A DNA stretch of 64,000 nt. Origin: Agrocybe praecox. Lineage: Eukaryota > Basidiomycota > Agaricomycetes > Agaricales > Agrocybaceae. The notes under the pieces are model-generated. The model had not been told where the DNA came from. It worked only from the letters and a program-made list of their open reading frames with translations, and searched no databases. The first letter of the stretch is position 1; each line of letters opens with the position of its first letter. Location: contig OZ024845.1 of NCBI GenBank assembly GCA_964017145.1, positions 2,976,001-3,040,000 on the forward strand, written 5' to 3'. Of the stretch, positions 44,456 to 54,783 are shown piece by piece. The position numbers were made by a program, and so were the translations under genes.

Positions 44456-45359
44456 ATGCCCTCCCCGCGAATGAAATCTTCATTTGTGCAGAAGATCCCA
44501 TTTCTCACCAACGTGGTTCATGAGGATGGCGGTCTAGAACGGATATGTCACTGGAACTGCGAAAACCCTAATTTCAGTGGTCTGGAGGTACGGTACAAAT
44601 ATCATGCCTACAATATGTGCTCACAAGTAAACTGTTATAGGACATGATAGAGCAGCTGGGGAAATACGAATTTAAACTTTTTGGATTCACAGGTATTTCC
44701 CGTGCGCTGTGCAACATGCAGGGAATTTTGGGACTAGCCTCAGTACGGCCCAGCCAGCAACACATCCGGATTGACATTACCCACGAAGTGGTCAGCCCAA
44801 GAAGCGACTCAGGCCGCAGCATTAATTTGCGCGTACAAAGTGATGGATATTTATGCATTCGTCAACGAAATTGCGCTAATGCGCACTGGACCCATTCGCC
44901 GTGGAATTATGGAGCCATCCAATACCACTCTTTCTCCAGTAAGTCTTTTCTTTTAACATTTGCATTCACATTAAAATATCATCTTTATCATAGATTTTGG
45001 ACCCTTTAGCGGACTGGCCATCTCTTCTGACCGACTTTCGTGCAAAAATGGACAGATCGAAGGCACAACTCAGCCTCGGGGTCAACACCAGGGTAATAAT
45101 AGCCGAAAGACCAACACGATGGTTAAGGGAAAGAATTAGGAAGATTGACTCTCAGATTGGACGACACCCGTTTAGAGGTACGCCGACGGGAACCAGGAAA
45201 AGGCGACGCATTGTATCGGCCACGATAGTCGAAGAGGAAGAATTGCTAGACGCCTCAAACGAAGACGAACCAATATTCCTGGGAGAGGGCACGTCAGACA
45301 TTCCTTTGCTGCTGGAGGAACTTTGGGAACCAGTTGACCTCGATGAATTTGTGAGATGA
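44456..45359 (+). CDS. Multi-exon gene of unknown function
   Basis: Exon 1 (44456-44587) ends at a GTACGG donor and joins in phase to 44641 (LE-DMIEQLGKYEFKLFGF). A later exon must use another frame (PQYGPASNTS, LPTKWSAQEATQAAALI, MDIYAFVNEIALM), because its end TTLSP joins in phase across a GTAAGT...ATAG intron to ILDPLADWPSLLTDF. The connection between these two parts near 44690-44745 is unresolved: either an intron I cannot place or a one-base shift. The last exon runs to 45359, has a basic patch (RKRRRIVSATI) and ends acidic (DLDEFVR). No known domain. The gene at 45392 follows 32 bp downstream in the same direction. Confidence 0.5.
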
Positions 45360-45391
45360 TGTAATATGTACTTTCAAGTACACATCACTCA

Positions 45392-46577
45392 ATGCCCAAA
45401 CAGAAAATCAAAGAGGAGGATCTCGATGGCATGAATCAGCCACCTTCAAGACCTGTTAGTGTCTTGTTTTCTCTCTGAATAGATATCCTAATTTTATCGA
45501 CCACAGAAATTCAAATCGGAGGACGCTGTGACTTTTTTAAATAGTTATGTCCGCGCAAACGCACGAATGACGATGTGTTCGATGTCCTCCGGCATCGTGC
45601 ACTTGGAATATTTTTATTCTACAGCTACAATGAAGGAAACGAACTCAGCTTTAATCCATACCTTCCTGGACTGTAGGGATGTAATCACCTCATCGCATCT
45701 GCCATCTCGATCGTTGCTGCGACAAATAGCTCGTATTTACTATTTGGGGTTGGTCGAAAAGGCCATTGATACAACAGGTAATTTTGTAAACTATTCAAAA
45801 GGCTTGCGGCTAATTGTAGCTACGTAGACCAGGAAACATTACACTTACCTAGGATGAACCTCTTCGAGGGGGCGCTTGATTTACTCAGCTTATGCAATGC
45901 TGTACTCTTCAGCAACGTGTTGGATGCGCGAACATACAGAGCACCGAATCAGAGGCTTGACCAGGAGCCGACCGCCAAAGAATATCGACGAATGATGGAC
46001 TACGACCTCAACGCACTCTCGCGAAAAGAGCGAGAAGCAGCTTGTTTCGCCCGCGGAATCAGCTTGCAGCTTTTATTCTGGTTTAATGCGACATACTTGG
46101 TACGGGATATGCGGACAGAGAATGAACTGCCGGACCCTTATGCATATTTATTGGCAAAGCAAGCCGTGGCAATGGCACGGCGGAAGGGAAATTATGAAGA
46201 GGCGGGTATCTCAGGGGTGCCGCGCTGTACAGTGGATCTCCTGAACAGGCAGCTCATAAATGTCCTTGAACTATATCCACCGGCCATGACGTTGTTCCGG
46301 GACGGGGTCAATTTTACTTGCACCGATTCCATGGCCTATGATGAAGACCTATCTTACTTTAAAGTGGAACATCGAGCCAAACACAAGGAATACACCCGTA
46401 AGTTCGAGCATCTATGAACGATTATGGGCTACTAACATATTTTCAGGTACTCAAGATTTTCGTAGACTGGGTTTAACCCAACTGGACAAACTATATTTTA
46501 AAGGTCTCAACATGCGGATACACGGGGACGCCCATGCTACTTCTACTACTGGTGCTAGGGCCAAACGTCGAAGGTAA
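45392..46577 (+). CDS. Four-exon protein of unknown function
   Basis: Exons 45392-45454, 45507-45777, 45828-46397 and 46447-46577 join in phase to 344 residues (MPKQKIKEEDLDG to GARAKRRR). It is predicted mostly helical, with segments such as SLLRQIARIYYLGLVEKAID, MNLFEGALDLLSLCNAVLF and LAKQAVAMARRKGNYEEAG. It ends in a basic tail (ARAKRRR) that could direct it to the nucleus. There is no signal peptide, membrane segment or catalytic motif. The close spacing to the upstream gene suggests that either they form one transcription unit or one is an extension of the other. Confidence 0.6.
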
Positions 46578-48229
46578 TGGGACGTGATTGAAGTACAAGG
46601 ATGAATATTTTTTTAGATCTCTTTTATTTTTGATAGTACGATAGCGTTTGCTCTATTTCAGTAGAAGAAATGACAATCGGTCGTCTTAAAGTAAAAGCGG
46701 ACAAGCTATGTAAGCTTGAATTAAAAATAGAGAAATGATCAAATGTAGTAGACAAAGAACCCCTTTGTGGACATCGAAGCTGTGGTAGACAAATAGAGCG
46801 AAGGTAGTGACTTATGAAGAGGGTGAGGGTAAGTGACTACACATGATAGCAAGATGATATTGACAGGTAAATACAGGGTTTGTGCTGACTGGATGAAGGC
46901 CAGCAAAATCATGCCAGGAGCCAATACTCTATAGCGCGCGTCAACGATCTTTATTATTTTGAGTAACGTCGATTTGGAGGTTTATGAAGAACAATGAGCA
47001 GGGCCACAGGTATTTGCAGGGCAGCACAATTATCCTGTTGTTGACGTTAGCTGATGCTGAACTCTTAGTGACATACGAAAAACACAACGCACCGGCAGGG
47101 GCACAGCTACACCTAACGCCGTTTCGTGAGAACGAGATTACAGGATAAACTAGGCGAGGAATAACTCACAAACGCGCCTGTGTTGCATCCGAGAGCAATA
47201 ATCGCCGTCTATGCAATACAAAAGAATTCGTGGCATCAAGCTCAAAACGATACCTAAAAGTCGGTGAGAAGGAGAAACAAAACAAATGATGCGAGGGAAA
47301 GGACTCACAAGCGCGTCTATCATCCGAGGGCGTCAAAGTCTCATAATATATAGCGGGATCGGATATTGGGCTCGCGGGAGCTCCGAAACTGGAGTCAGAA
47401 TTTATGTGAGAACAAAAAGAGGGGAGTAATATAGGGCGTACTTCGGCGTCCTCATCCCATGTCTCGATAGAGACCACACAATAACCGTGGTCAGCCTAAC
47501 ATAAAACCACGAGAGACGAACGACGGCAGACGACGAGGAACGGCAGCAGCGAACGCAGATGACTAGGAGGAGGGGCAGCAGCAGACGAAGACGAGGAGCA
47601 GCAGTATGGCTGCAAGGGCGCACGGGGAGTAGCAGATGAGACGACGAGAGACGAGCGATGGCAAACGACGGCAGATGACCAGGAAGATGGGCAGTGGCAG
47701 ACGAGGAGGGGCATGAGCAGCAGATAGCAGACGACCATGAAGACAACGACAACGAGGAGAAGTGAAGTACGACGACGACAACGCCAGCAGCGAATGCTGT
47801 CTTTGGCGTTCCCTGCCCCGTCAATCCACATCTGCATCTCCCGGTCGTCCCTCCTCGCTCCTCCGCATCGGTGCCTTCGTCGGTATCGGCAGTCGTCGCC
47901 CTCGTCCTCCCTGGTCATGTTCCCTCGTCGTTCTCGTCCTGTCCCTGTCGTCCTGTCGTCCTCATTCTCATTCTCATCCTCATTCTCATCCTCGTCAATC
48001 ATCATCTGCGTCTCTCAGTCGTCCCTCCTCGTCCCTCTGCGTCGGTGCCTTTGTTGGTGTCGGCGGTCATTGCCTGCGCATTTTCTCAAGGGTCGTCGGT
48101 CTTCGTAGTTGCTGTTGGTGGTTGTGGTAAGTGCAAAGAACATGTTGGTGTGCGTGGTTGTATATGTAAACAAAAATATATTGAATGAATATTAAAAGGC
48201 ACGCCGAACGTTTGGTATTGAAGATAATG
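46578..48229. other. Gene-free, low-complexity region
   Basis: 46578-47400 holds no supported gene. 47450-48100 is biased GAC/GAG/GTC-rich DNA that yields long open frames on both strands. These are Ser/Arg/Val-rich artefacts. Confidence 0.5.
47821..48078 (+). repeat. ~80-bp direct duplication in low-complexity DNA
   Basis: The stretch from about 47821 (caatccacatctgcatctcc, then cggtcgtccctcctcg and gcatcggtgccttcgt) recurs from about 47997 (caatcatcatctgcgtctct, then cagtcgtccctcctcg and gcgtcggtgcctttgt). The offset is about 176 bp and identity about 80 percent. Confidence 0.55.
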
Positions 48230-48254
48230 GCCAAACGTTGAGCCCTTTATAAGG
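48230..48254 (+). promoter_or_regulatory. Promoter block of the second small paralogue
   Basis: GCCAAACGTTG followed by CTTTATAAGG lies about 105 bp before the start codon at 48360, a normal TATA distance. Just upstream, at about 48206, CGAACGTTTGG forms an inverted partner of CCAAACGTTG. The same block is at 32371-32395. Confidence 0.6.
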
Positions 48255-48359
48255 CAAATTTCTGCAAAATGTAACACTCACCTGGTACACCCACAACCAC
48301 AACCACAACCACAACCACATCCATACAGCATCACACGCTCATTCCCTCATAACCTCACT

Positions 48360-48698
48360 ATGACTACCATCCGGATGCGCTACAACACCCAAGCCGTCTC
48401 ATTCATCAGGACGATTGCGGTTCAAACGGTGGCCCCCGCCTTGCGAAGGTACCACGATCGACTGGCAGCGATGGGTGGGGCATTCAATTTGGCTGCATAT
48501 ACCTTTCATATAATGTGAGTATTTGACTTCTGATTGGATTACAAGTGCACTTACTCAAAATTTAGCGATGCCTTCGCCTTGGGAGTCGACGAATTGCAGG
48601 TCGTGGTCGTCGCGCACGACCGATTCGGAAACGCGCGAATGCTCTTCGCCATCTTTGAGGGAGCAGGAGGAACGACTACATGGATGATGTTCATATAA
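48360..48698 (+). CDS. Small two-exon protein, paralogue of the gene at 33059
   Basis: Exons 48360-48514 and 48566-48698 give 95 residues, with a phase-2 intron (GTGAGT ... TTTAG) after YTFHI. Motif order and intron place match the gene at 33059. This copy ends directly after the conserved TTTWMMFI, lacking the ~16-residue basic tail of its paralogue. The 5' leader holds a short (caaccacaac)n tract. Function unknown. The conserved hydrophobic strands and fixed intron suggest selection on the protein in the recent past. Confidence 0.65.
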
Positions 48699-49925
48699 GA
48701 ACTTTGGGCTGCTCGTGAGTGTTCGACATGGTGTCCAGGCAATTATGCTAATTTTTTTTTCATAAGCATCCAGGTAGTTAGTTAAATAAAGAGATTCTAC
48801 AATGCTATGTACTCAGAAATTTGTCAATCACCATGTGAGATCTTATATTCGAATACACGGTAATTAAGCACATATGTCAAATGGGTATAGTGCGATCCAA
48901 GTACGAACGCGTCGCGACATTAGAAAACATACGCGTGACATATTAAAATATAAGCATGACGAACTATATATAGAAAAGGGCGAGGCTTAGCGATCATAAA
49001 TAAATACTTATGCGTGAACGTTTGTAAATGTACGTGTTCATCGAACGCTAGTGCCCAAATGGAAATGCAACTCTCTGATACATGATTTCTATATAATCAG
49101 ACTGGAGATATGCAATCACTATCATGAAAGCCATGTAGAGAGTATGTCATGATGCCAATATAAATTATAAATGCATGTTCATCGCATATTTCTTCCAAAA
49201 TTATGCGGCATGAAAGGACCGAATATTTTTCACCTGTTTGTTACGTGTTTTGGGTAGAAATAGGTTACAATTATACTGTCCAAAGTGATATTTGCATATT
49301 TTTAGATTACTATTTATGCATAAGTTTTACGTGTTTTTTTAACTTTTTAGGCGAACAAAATTTTCAAAAATGATGTATTCACTGAATAATTTCTGTCAAT
49401 TGAATAATATTTGCATAATGTTTGTGCGACTTTTTTGCATAATATTGCGTCACATTTTTGAAACTCCGACACTATAATTAGTGCATATTTTTGGTCAAAT
49501 TATGTAAGACCGTGTCTATGTGGTTTTTGCTTTATTTTCACATATTTTGAGCAAAAACACGTAACCCTGCATCTAGTGTTAGTTGAAAAGTTCGTTTCGA
49601 ACGGATCGGTCACGGATCCGGACGGCGCCATTGTTTCCGCGGAGAATTATGTTCGGAGTCTCAATTTGATTGTGGTTGGCCATCGTTGTGCGGCACTGCT
49701 CACCTTTCCAATCCATTACCGGTGTCTAGCAGTTAGAACAACAACAACAGAGATACCTCCACCAGCACCACAACCACAACAGCGCCAGGCTAGAATAGGT
49801 ACGGCGTCGCCACCGGCAAAGCCACTGCCAGTTCAAACATACACTCAACGCGTTTCTCATCCCGATTTTGGATCTCTACAAGTTTTTTTCTGCGTTCAAT
49901 TTTTTATGATCACTATAGATACACT
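48699..49925. other. AT-rich gene-free stretch
   Basis: Between 49190 and 49540 short motifs such as tttttgcata and ttgcataat recur at irregular spacing. A frame from 49576 (FVSNGSVTDPDGAIVS and a Pro/Gln-rich part) runs up to the next gene but lacks a convincing start or family match; it could be an unrecognised upstream exon. Confidence 0.4.
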
Positions 49926-52532
49926 ATGCCTTCGGGGCATCCTACCGACAATGGTGTTGGTGCTACAACAATACCCTCTTCCCCCGCCTTTGCGAACTCT
50001 CAGACTACACATTCCAATAGCAGGAGCGGTACCACCGAAGCAGCATCCTCCGCTCTTGCCGTGGTTGTTCATCCAATCCATCTTCTTAACGAGGAAACAT
50101 GTGGTCCCAAGGCAAGCGGTGCAGGCTTAGTTCTGTACCATGCTATTGAAAGGGTTGCAGCCACTGTCGACAATAGGATAAATAATATATACAATAAATT
50201 TGGGGGACCAGAAAGGATAGGGAAGATTGTTGGGGGCTACTTTGGCGAAGGATGTGATAGAGAGGCTGCTTTGGATCGATGTGCTTCGGATGACAAGGCG
50301 AAAAAGATCATAAGAGGGCACTGTCAAGATCTGTTATCGTTTACCAAGGCCGATTCGTGAGTAATTACTTTCTACCATTATCCTAGTGCCAACGTTTGTT
50401 GTTCCAGAAACTCTGCCGAGACACAACTTGTGGCTTTCCAAATTATCGTTGTCCTGATCACCCGTTATCCAGGGATCAGACCTCTTTTTTATCGTCCCAA
50501 ACCCGATGCAAGCAAGTTAAATACAGACCTTTGGATTCGTCCGGCATCTGACGAATGCGATGAAAGCTGGCGGTTCTACAACCAACTGGCGGTGTATTGC
50601 CTACAGGAAACCAAGTTATCGCGGTTGATCAAGAGTAGCGAACTACCCAGCAAATTCACCAAACTGACGCCCATTGAAGAAGATGGGTCCTTGCTCGAGG
50701 AAAGGGTGGAAGAACTCTTGTTTTTTTGTAGGTTAGTATGACGCATTTTAACACATTTAATTTTGTATAACATATTGGATGCAGCGTCGATGCAGAATGC
50801 GATAGCGAGAAGATATGCGCTATACGATATCTCGCTGCGCTACTCGAATTGCCAACGTTCTGGGAATTGCCGAACACAGATAACATGAGCATGACAAAGC
50901 GCGTATTAAGCTTTCTCTTAAACTTATGCGACAGGATTTTTGAAATGCTTGAGGATACCATGCCTCATTCAGCAGAGGAAGGAAAGGTGTCTATTTGCAT
51001 GTCTGTAATGCGCCATGCCGTCGATAATCTATTACATGCTACCTTCAAGGGTTTTATGTCCTTCCAGCAGGAGCAAGGGGGGCGTTCTTCACTTCATGGA
51101 CAGCCATATCCTCGTAATTTACTGAAGGCCGCAGAACTTTTGAAGCGGTAAGCATATTTTTTATAGCACGAAAGAACTTTGTTATAATATGATCACTGGT
51201 TCAGACCGAATATGCAGAATTATTTTCCAAGAAGTACTCCATATGCCCAGGGAATTGTAGCTCAGCCAAAACCAAAACCAAAACCCAAAGTAGAAGTGCA
51301 AACAGCGCCGCGAGTATGATACAAAACTGCTCCTCCGTTTTACTCACTGCTGACATCTTCCGCTTTAGTTTGCACCTGACGCAAACCGTCGGACATTGAA
51401 CCGTGTCCGTATTCTCGTTATAGGCCGACGCAACTCAGGCAAAACGACTGTCCTGCAGAGAGTCTGCAACACCACTGAGAAGCCAATGATAATAAACAAG
51501 AAGGGGAAGCAGGTAGGCATAGATCATGTTTGCGTATCACACAGTTCTTACTGCTTGTGTCCAGAGGACGCCGGACGATCACGTCCTTGCCCCAACAATT
51601 GAGGTCTGTTTTATTGTGTGCCCTGCGTAGATTTGGGCTGAATCAGCATCTCAGCGAGGAATACACGAGATTGACGACGGGATGGTCTTCAAGACCAATC
51701 CCAAATTTGTGTTTCATGACTCTATGGGATTCGAGAGCGGTGGGGCGGACGAGCTAAAAGTAGTAGTAGAGGATTTTATCAATAGACATTCGCAAGAAGT
51801 GAAATTGGATAACCAATTACATGCCATCTGGTACTGTACTCACAGTTTTTCAAGATCAATGATCTCATTATTATCAAAACTAGGTATTGCATTCCGGTGG
51901 ATAATGCAAGGCCCGTAACACATGCAGAGAAACAGTTTTTCTCGGAATGCGAAACAGGAAAGGGTGAGCCCGGCATATTGAAATATATTAGATCATTATT
52001 TCTAACCGTACATAGTTCCTGTTGTTGTAATTTTCACCAAAATGCATGTCAAAGATGCAGAGGAATGGGAAAAGGATAATGACAAGCCTGATGACCAGCT
52101 TCGAATTTCCGCAATTGAGCAGGTAGAGATGGGTGCATGGGCAGAGTTGCAGAAACCAAAATATCCTCCATCAGCGGCAGTCTATCTGGGAGGTAATGTC
52201 TATTTATCCAGATAGTATCTTGATTATATATGGCTAAATGGTAGAATCCATAGAAATTAAGCCAGAGAATATCAAGTGTGATGGTCTCATACAAACCACC
52301 TTGGATTCCTTGGAAGATGAAAATCTACGTCTATTATCGGCCTCAACACAGCAGGCAAACCCGGAGCAGTCCATGGAGGATGCATTTGATAGGTATGGAT
52401 GCTTAGCTTTGAAAATATTATAATAAATGCATAAAACATAGTACTGAAATGGTATTTTTTGGATATATCAGTTCCAAATGGAGCCAGCTTAGTACTCGGC
52501 TATTAAAAACACTTCAGAAGAAGAGCTACTAG
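49926..52532 (+). CDS. G-domain (P-loop GTPase-like) protein, ten exons
   Basis: Exons 49926-50356, 50408-50731, 50785-51147, 51205-51313, 51369-51512, 51631-51830, 51884-51963, 52016-52192, 52245-52392 and 52472-52532 join in phase to 678 residues. The first ~400 residues are helical without a known domain (IERVAATVDNRINNIYNKFG, CLQETKLSRLIKSSELP). The G domain begins at RILVIGRRNSGKTT (P-loop, about residues 423-436). It continues with FHDSMGFESGG (G3 DxxG), HAIWYCIPVDNARP and VVVIFTKMHVKDAE. The last is the G4 position, reading TKMH instead of the usual N/TKxD, so guanine specificity is uncertain. Similar proteins form a large agaricomycete family related to the MMR_HSR1/AIG1-like GTPases; their role is unknown. 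Complete and apparently intact. Confidence 0.8.
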
Positions 52533-52984
52533 TAGCTCCCGATTCGCGCTCTCAACCTGTACGAGTACATACATCCTCTTTGTACATTCCGTATATATTC
52601 CCGTTTACAGTCGCTTTCCGAGGGTTCTGCTGTTTTTAGGGGTAGGGTATGCTATACCAGGAATGGGAGTCCCTATTGAAAGTATTTTTAGTGAGAGAAC
52701 TTGTGTCTGTGTGAGTGGAGAAAAGAAAGAAGGGGAAACAGTGTTATGTTCAATAATTAAGCAATGAATTCGATTTTCATGTCATTCGAACCAATCTGTG
52801 AGTGATATATCTAAAGATAAAGTAAGTATTCATAAGGTATTTACATTGAGATAGCAACAAGTGTTGTGAGCCGCAAAAGAAGGATACATTCGCGAGATTT
52901 TGATTTGGGGCTCACTTCGGCTAACATGAGCTCACATCAAGAACTTTTATTTCAACGGTGTACTGAATATATGAGTGTGTAATA
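52533..52984. other. Intergenic stretch
   Basis: No gene is seen here; the DNA is AT-rich and leads up to a TATA box at 52985. Confidence 0.4.
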
Positions 52985-52994
52985 TATATAAAAG
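52985..52994 (+). promoter_or_regulatory. TATA box with CT-rich initiator for the exon/intron array
   Basis: TATATAAAAG is followed about 50 bp on by a pyrimidine tract (ttctctcctcccctcttctc), a usual arrangement for fungal core promoters and start sites. The first intron-like segment of the array follows at 53195. Confidence 0.5.
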
Positions 52995-53194
52995 ACTAGC
53001 TACTTTGACTGCAAAGAATAACAGCTCATCGGAGCTTGTCTTCTCTCCTCCCCTCTTCTCTTCTCTCCTCCGATCGATACAAGCTCAACGAACACATACC
53101 TTGTAGGCGGCGAGAATCAGCTCCTCGTCAGCTGATCACTTTGTTCAATGCGCAGCTCGTAGCAGACAACGCAGCGTACGAGTACAAGCTGTGG

Positions 53195-54783
53195 TAAGTG
53201 TTCTCTTCTCGACATATGACATCAAATACTCACTTTCGTCCATCTTAGTTCACTCAATCTCAATTTCTTCTCGTCGAGTCCTCCTCATTCCGACAACAGC
53301 ACGGAGCTCAACGAGATCGATTCCAGCTAGATTCAACTGTTGGAGACAATCTGATAAGTAATTATGACCTATGACGAACACGAAAATGAAACTTACATTC
53401 GATGGAGCTCATTCCACGGCCCACACGGTGGAATCGACTGCTTGGAGACACGCTGGTAATTTTTGCGATTTACGCAGAGCTTGAAATTGACACTTACATG
53501 TACAACCTCTTGGTTCTGCGCTACAAGCCCTCGCCGCCTCGTCTTCTTGCACACGTCAACGATGGGATTCTTCCAACGATCCTTGTTTGCGCGCTGACAG
53601 GTTATGGTTAGTCTAAACAGTAGGGTAAGTGTTTACGAATTACGGTGAACACGGGGTGAAGGGTGAATACTGATACGCGACATAGGAATGCCCTAGTTCC
53701 AAGTACTACAACATGGTAAGTGTTCCAAAATTGTGCAGAGATTGAAAAAGACATTTACCTCTAGGTTTTACAGTACCCATGGGATTGAAGCCCTCGCCGC
53801 CTCACCCGACACACGTCAAACACAGAATCCCTCGATCCACGGGCTGATACGACGGTAAATATTCATGAACTATCAAAAAATGTGAACAGGACACTTACAT
53901 GCATCTTTAATAGGCTCGCACGACTCCTTTGATTTGATCAGAGGACGATGGTGAGTGTTTGCCAATCCTGCAGAGGTCAAAAACAATACTTACCTTTTTA
54001 TCCGCGTCCAGGCCCTGCACCCCTGCAGCCAAAGTACACCCTCCTCATCCTCCTACCCCTGCCGACACCTGAATCACTTCTACGAGCTTGGGCACGTTTA
54101 TCGAGACGCGATAGTAGTTATGACGATTCCTACTTAATTGTAAGTTTTCGGAAATTCACCCAAACTTGATAATGGCACTTACTTGGTTACCCACGTCTAG
54201 ATTTTACAATCAATGTCCTCGGCGGCTTATATCGCTGCACACGTCGACGATAGAACCCTTGTTCGATGTTGGTTCACACGCTGATATGGCTCTAAACACG
54301 AGGGTAAGCGGTTTGAAGTGTCGAGAAGTTGAAGGCAATACTTACAGGTGCATCTGGCACCCCTAAGTAAACGGTGCTCTTTCCTTTAAGACTACGAGCT
54401 TCATTGACGCGTCCACACGAATGCTGTGACTTAGGGGTGAGTGTCCACAGTTCTCCACGACTCGAAAACGATGCTTACACGATTTGTAGGCCTTCCCGTT
54501 TGACCCCCATCATTTTGACGAACGAACATGGATCCCAAGAGGTGATTCTGAACGGCGGAGCGAGCACGATGTAGACGACAACACGGGTGCACGAGGATGG
54601 GGGAAGGTTGGAGTTGGCACTGAGATGGAGGGGCTGATGGCAGTGAGTTGATGCGGGAGGGGTGGAATGGAGGAGCGATGGTGAGGGGAAAAGGAACACC
54701 AAAGCTGGAGATGGGACAACCACGCGCGTAAGTTTCTAAAAATAATGATATCATATTCAAGAGGCTTCCTGTTGTACTTATAG
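53195..54783 (+). ncRNA. Array of repeated exon/intron units, putative spliced non-coding transcript
   Basis: Nine well-formed intron-like segments are seen: 53195-53248, 53625-53685, 53716-53764, 53855-53913, 53951-54011, 54140-54200, 54304-54347, 54437-54489 and 54728-54783 (44-61 nt). Most start GTRAGTGTT or close to it, and most have a CACTTAC-like branch site 10-20 nt before TAG/CAG. Two more decayed ones lie near 53357 and 53457. The intervening 30-240-nt segments are also related: aagccctcgccgcctc occurs at 53525 and 53788; cacacgtcaacgat, cacacgtcaaacac and cacacgtcgacgat occur in three of them; ttttaca opens two. The unit has therefore been duplicated together with its intron. Joined segments have stops in all frames I tried. 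A spliced non-coding RNA or a dead repeat-protein gene are both possible. Confidence 0.45.

Noticed and set aside
47402..48130. Several 100-170-residue frames on both strands
   Set aside because: Composition artefacts of GAC/GTC-rich low-complexity DNA; no splice signals or motifs.
52770..52800. tRNA B-box-like GGTTCGAAT on the minus strand
   Set aside because: The rest of the B box does not match and no A box or cloverleaf can be formed; no tRNA or rRNA gene was found in the window.
53195..54783. CRISPR-like array
   Set aside because: The units are regularly bounded, but the repeated parts are splice signals with variable spacing, the organism is eukaryotic, and no exact repeats of 20-40 bp with uniform spacers exist anywhere in the window.
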